From: an uncultured Oscillospiraceae bacterium | GTDB taxonomy: Bacteria > Bacillota > Clostridia > Oscillospirales > Oscillospiraceae | Reading direction: 5' to 3' | Assembly (NCBI GenBank): GCA_947599925.1 | Contig: CANQFT010000004.1 | Span: 1-59,348, forward strand | DNA: 59,348 bases | In this document: piece by piece, positions 57,886 to 59,348 of the stretch | How the letters are laid out: every line of letters begins with the position of its first letter | How positions within the stretch are numbered: position 1 is the stretch's first letter | Translations under genes and position numbers: made by a program | The notes under the pieces: model-generated | Database searches by the model: none | The model's input: only the letters and a program-made list of their open reading frames with translations | Told to the model about the DNA's origin: nothing

Positions 57886-58790
57886 CCCATCATCTCCTCG
57901 TAGTTCTGGATGGTGTCCACATTGGCCCGCTCATACTGGTTCATCTGCTGGGAGCCAAAGGTGCTCACGTTCACGTCGGGGTTTTCCGTGTACCAGTTCT
58001 TGGAGTTGAAGTACGCCTGGAACTTGTCCATGGTGAAAGAGTAGCCGTAGCGGGCGTAGATCTCGTTGCGGATGAGCTTGACCTCCTCCTCGGAGTAGGG
58101 GTAGAGGTCGGCCTCGGTGATATACTGGCTGTCGGTGGGAAGGATGTAGCCGTTGGGGTCGGAGAAGGGGTCGGCGGCCTGGGGCGCGGCATCGATGACC
58201 CAGGAGCGGTCGCCGTCGGCGGTGAAGAGGCTGGAGTAGCCCGCCTCGGAGACGGTGACGCTGTTGCCGGAGGAGGAGTAGACAAATTCGATGCTTCGCC
58301 CGTCATAGTCGATGGTAAAGGGGTTGGAGGTGGGGATGGGGATCAGGGTGGACACGTCCAGACTGCCGTAGTAGGTCTTGTAGATGGAAAGCTGGCCGTC
58401 TACAACGCGCAGTTCCAGGGTGGAGCCGGCCTCTTGGGCGCAGTAGTATACGCCCTCTATGGCGGCGTCGAACTCTCCCGCGTCCAGACTGCCCGACGGC
58501 GCCATGGGGCCGTTGGCTTCCACGGCGGGGAGGTCGGATGGGTTGGGGGACGGGTCGCCCCCGCCGCCCAGCAGCAGCGCCAGCAGCAGCCCGATGGCCG
58601 CCGCCAGCACGCCCACGGCCACCAGCAGAGCGGTGACCGCGCCGCTCACCCGCCGCCCCTTTGCCCCGGACGCCACGGGAACAGGCTTGGGCGCGGGCGC
58701 GGAGACCGGCCCGCTCTCCAGGGCGGCGCCGCACCCGGAGCAGAACTTGGCGCCCTCCCTCCACTCTTTGCCGCACTTGGGACAGAGCAT
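57879..58790 (-). CDS. Zinc-ribbon membrane protein with YARHG domain
   Basis: A 303-residue protein. The N-terminal zinc ribbon MLCPKCGKEWREGAKFCSGC is cytoplasmic; a membrane helix follows (ALLVAVGVLAAAIGLLLALL, about 53-72); the extracellular part ends in a YARHG domain (VKLIRNEIYARYGYSFTMDK, FQAYFNSKNWYTEN). Such proteins are common in gut Firmicutes; the function is unknown but wall-associated. ATG at 58790, coupled to the amidase gene by a short overlap. Confidence 0.9.
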   Translation of the reverse strand: MLCPKCGKEWREGAKFCSGCGAALESGPVSAPAPKPVPVASGAKGRRVSGAVTALLVAVGVLAAAIGLLLALLLGGGGDPSPNPSDLPAVEANGPMAPSGSLDAGEFDAAIEGVYYCAQEAGSTLELRVVDGQLSIYKTYYGSLDVSTLIPIPTSNPFTIDYDGRSIEFVYSSSGNSVTVSEAGYSSLFTADGDRSWVIDAAPQAADPFSDPNGYILPTDSQYITEADLYPYSEEEVKLIRNEIYARYGYSFTMDKFQAYFNSKNWYTENPDVNVSTFGSQQMNQYERANVDTIQNYEEMMGW

Positions 58791-58840
58791 ACCGGATCCC
58801 CCTTCAAATCGCTGGTCTTTGTGGCGGTCATAGGCCGGGC

Positions 58841-59179
58841 TCAGCCCGGCGGCCAGGTCATGTCCCGGCCGGCAAGCACGTGGAAGTGGAGATGGGCCAC
58901 GCTCTGCCCGGCCTGGGCGCCGATGTTGCTCACCACGCGGTAGCTCTCCAGACCCAGCTCCTTTGTCACTTGGGCGATGACGGAGAAGATATGGCCCACC
59001 ACCGGGGCGTTGGCCTGGTCCACTTGGCTCACCGACTGGATGTGGGCCTTGGGGATGACCAAAAAGTGGACAGGGGCCTGGGGATCGATGTCGTAAAAGG
59101 CGTAACAGAGGTCGTCCTCATACACCTTCTTGCTGGGAATGTCCCCGGCGGCGATCTTGCAAAACAGACAATCGGACAT
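58841..59179 (-). CDS. HIT-family nucleotide hydrolase
   Basis: A 112-residue histidine-triad protein. CLFCKIAAGDIPSKKVYEDD and VIPKAHIQSVSQVDQ lead to the triad HLHFHVLAGRDMTWPPG. These enzymes hydrolyse AMP-amide or similar nucleotide bonds. ATG at 59179 with GGAGG upstream; own promoter at 59215-59243. Confidence 0.95.
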   Translation of the reverse strand: MSDCLFCKIAAGDIPSKKVYEDDLCYAFYDIDPQAPVHFLVIPKAHIQSVSQVDQANAPVVGHIFSVIAQVTKELGLESYRVVSNIGAQAGQSVAHLHFHVLAGRDMTWPPG

Positions 59180-59214
59180 ACCGGCGCCTCCTTTTCAAAA
59201 AAATCATGTATGGC

Positions 59215-59243
59215 ATTATAGCACATCTCAAATCATTTTGCAA
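59215..59243 (-). promoter_or_regulatory. Promoter of the HIT gene
   Basis: Minus-strand -35 TTGCAA (59243-59238), 17-base spacer, -10 TATAAT (59220-59215). Confidence 0.8.
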
Positions 59244-59251
59244 ATCCGAGC

Positions 59252-59283
59252 AAAAAAGCGCCCGGCCAGACCTGACCAGGCGC
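59252..59283 (-). terminator. Terminator of a gene beyond the right edge
   Basis: Minus-strand GCGCCTGGTCAG pairs with CTGGCCGGGCGC (two mismatches) and is followed by TTTTTT (59257-59252). The last 65 bases of the window show no gene. Confidence 0.75.
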
Positions 59284-59348
59284 CTCTCTGCGGGCACGCA
59301 AAGGGCTCTATTTGGAACGCGTTTTTGACGCAAGTCGTCTGATCCCCA

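Overview
The window looks like the chromosome of a high-GC, gut-type Clostridia, probably Oscillospiraceae (Flavonifractor, Lawsonibacter or Pseudoflavonifractor-like). This is inferred from strong GGAGG ribosome binding sites, a walRK-yycHI-murA-yycJ-rlmH locus, a monomeric [FeFe] hydrogenase and the families on the mobile element. It splits at about 36.57 kb into an integrated conjugative element (ICE, 1-36567, left end outside the window) and ordinary chromosome (36570-59348).

ICE. Every supported gene is on the minus strand, so transcription runs from the right end (about 36 kb) toward position 1. A near-consensus promoter (36054-36083) is followed at once by a palindromic terminator-like leader (35999-36036). 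Next come small accessory genes: ArdA-type antirestriction proteins, DUF3848-, LPD28- and DUF4314-like proteins, an HTH protein, an adenine methylase, DUF3849 and SpoVG proteins. A surface module follows: a membrane-anchored secreted protein, a sortase, a transglutaminase-like protein and a 2127-residue thioester/Cna-B adhesin ending in LPRTGY. Then come the conjugation genes (VirB2-like, VirB6-like, a cytosine methylase split over two genes, PrgI, VirB4, an NlpC/P60 hydrolase), a LexA-box-controlled YolD/Y-family polymerase pair, a candidate oriT, a MobL-type relaxase fused to Sel1 repeats, a TOPRIM protein and the start of a VirD4 coupling protein. The right end abuts the 3' half of tRNA-Ser(CGA) and its terminator, so the element sits in the anticodon loop of that gene. 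No integrase lies in the window.

Chromosome. A ferritin-like protein is followed by a metal-efflux operon (ArsR-family repressor with operator, HMA metallochaperone, P1B ATPase), pyruvate kinase, a monomeric [FeFe] hydrogenase and a flavodoxin/cyclophilin lipoprotein on the plus strand. Minus-strand genes fill the rest: a DUF815 ATPase, phosphoglucomutase, an ECF sigma/anti-sigma pair, rlmH, yycJ, murA, yycI, yycH, walK, walR, a NUDIX hydrolase, a lipoprotein amidase, a zinc-ribbon/YARHG protein and a HIT protein.

The main points to follow up are: (1) thirteen ICE proteins, mostly of different families and including the relaxase and antirestriction proteins, end in a short Gln/Gly/Met tail. 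Nine end in Met itself, against none of the 22 chromosomal proteins. This could be a conjugative translocation signal. (2) The adhesin's sortase motif is at the extreme C-terminus with no membrane anchor, and the nearby sortase also appears to be soluble and secreted. (3) Intrinsic terminators sit repeatedly inside the one-directional ICE gene array, often just before a gene with no visible promoter, which points to antitermination or deliberate attenuation.
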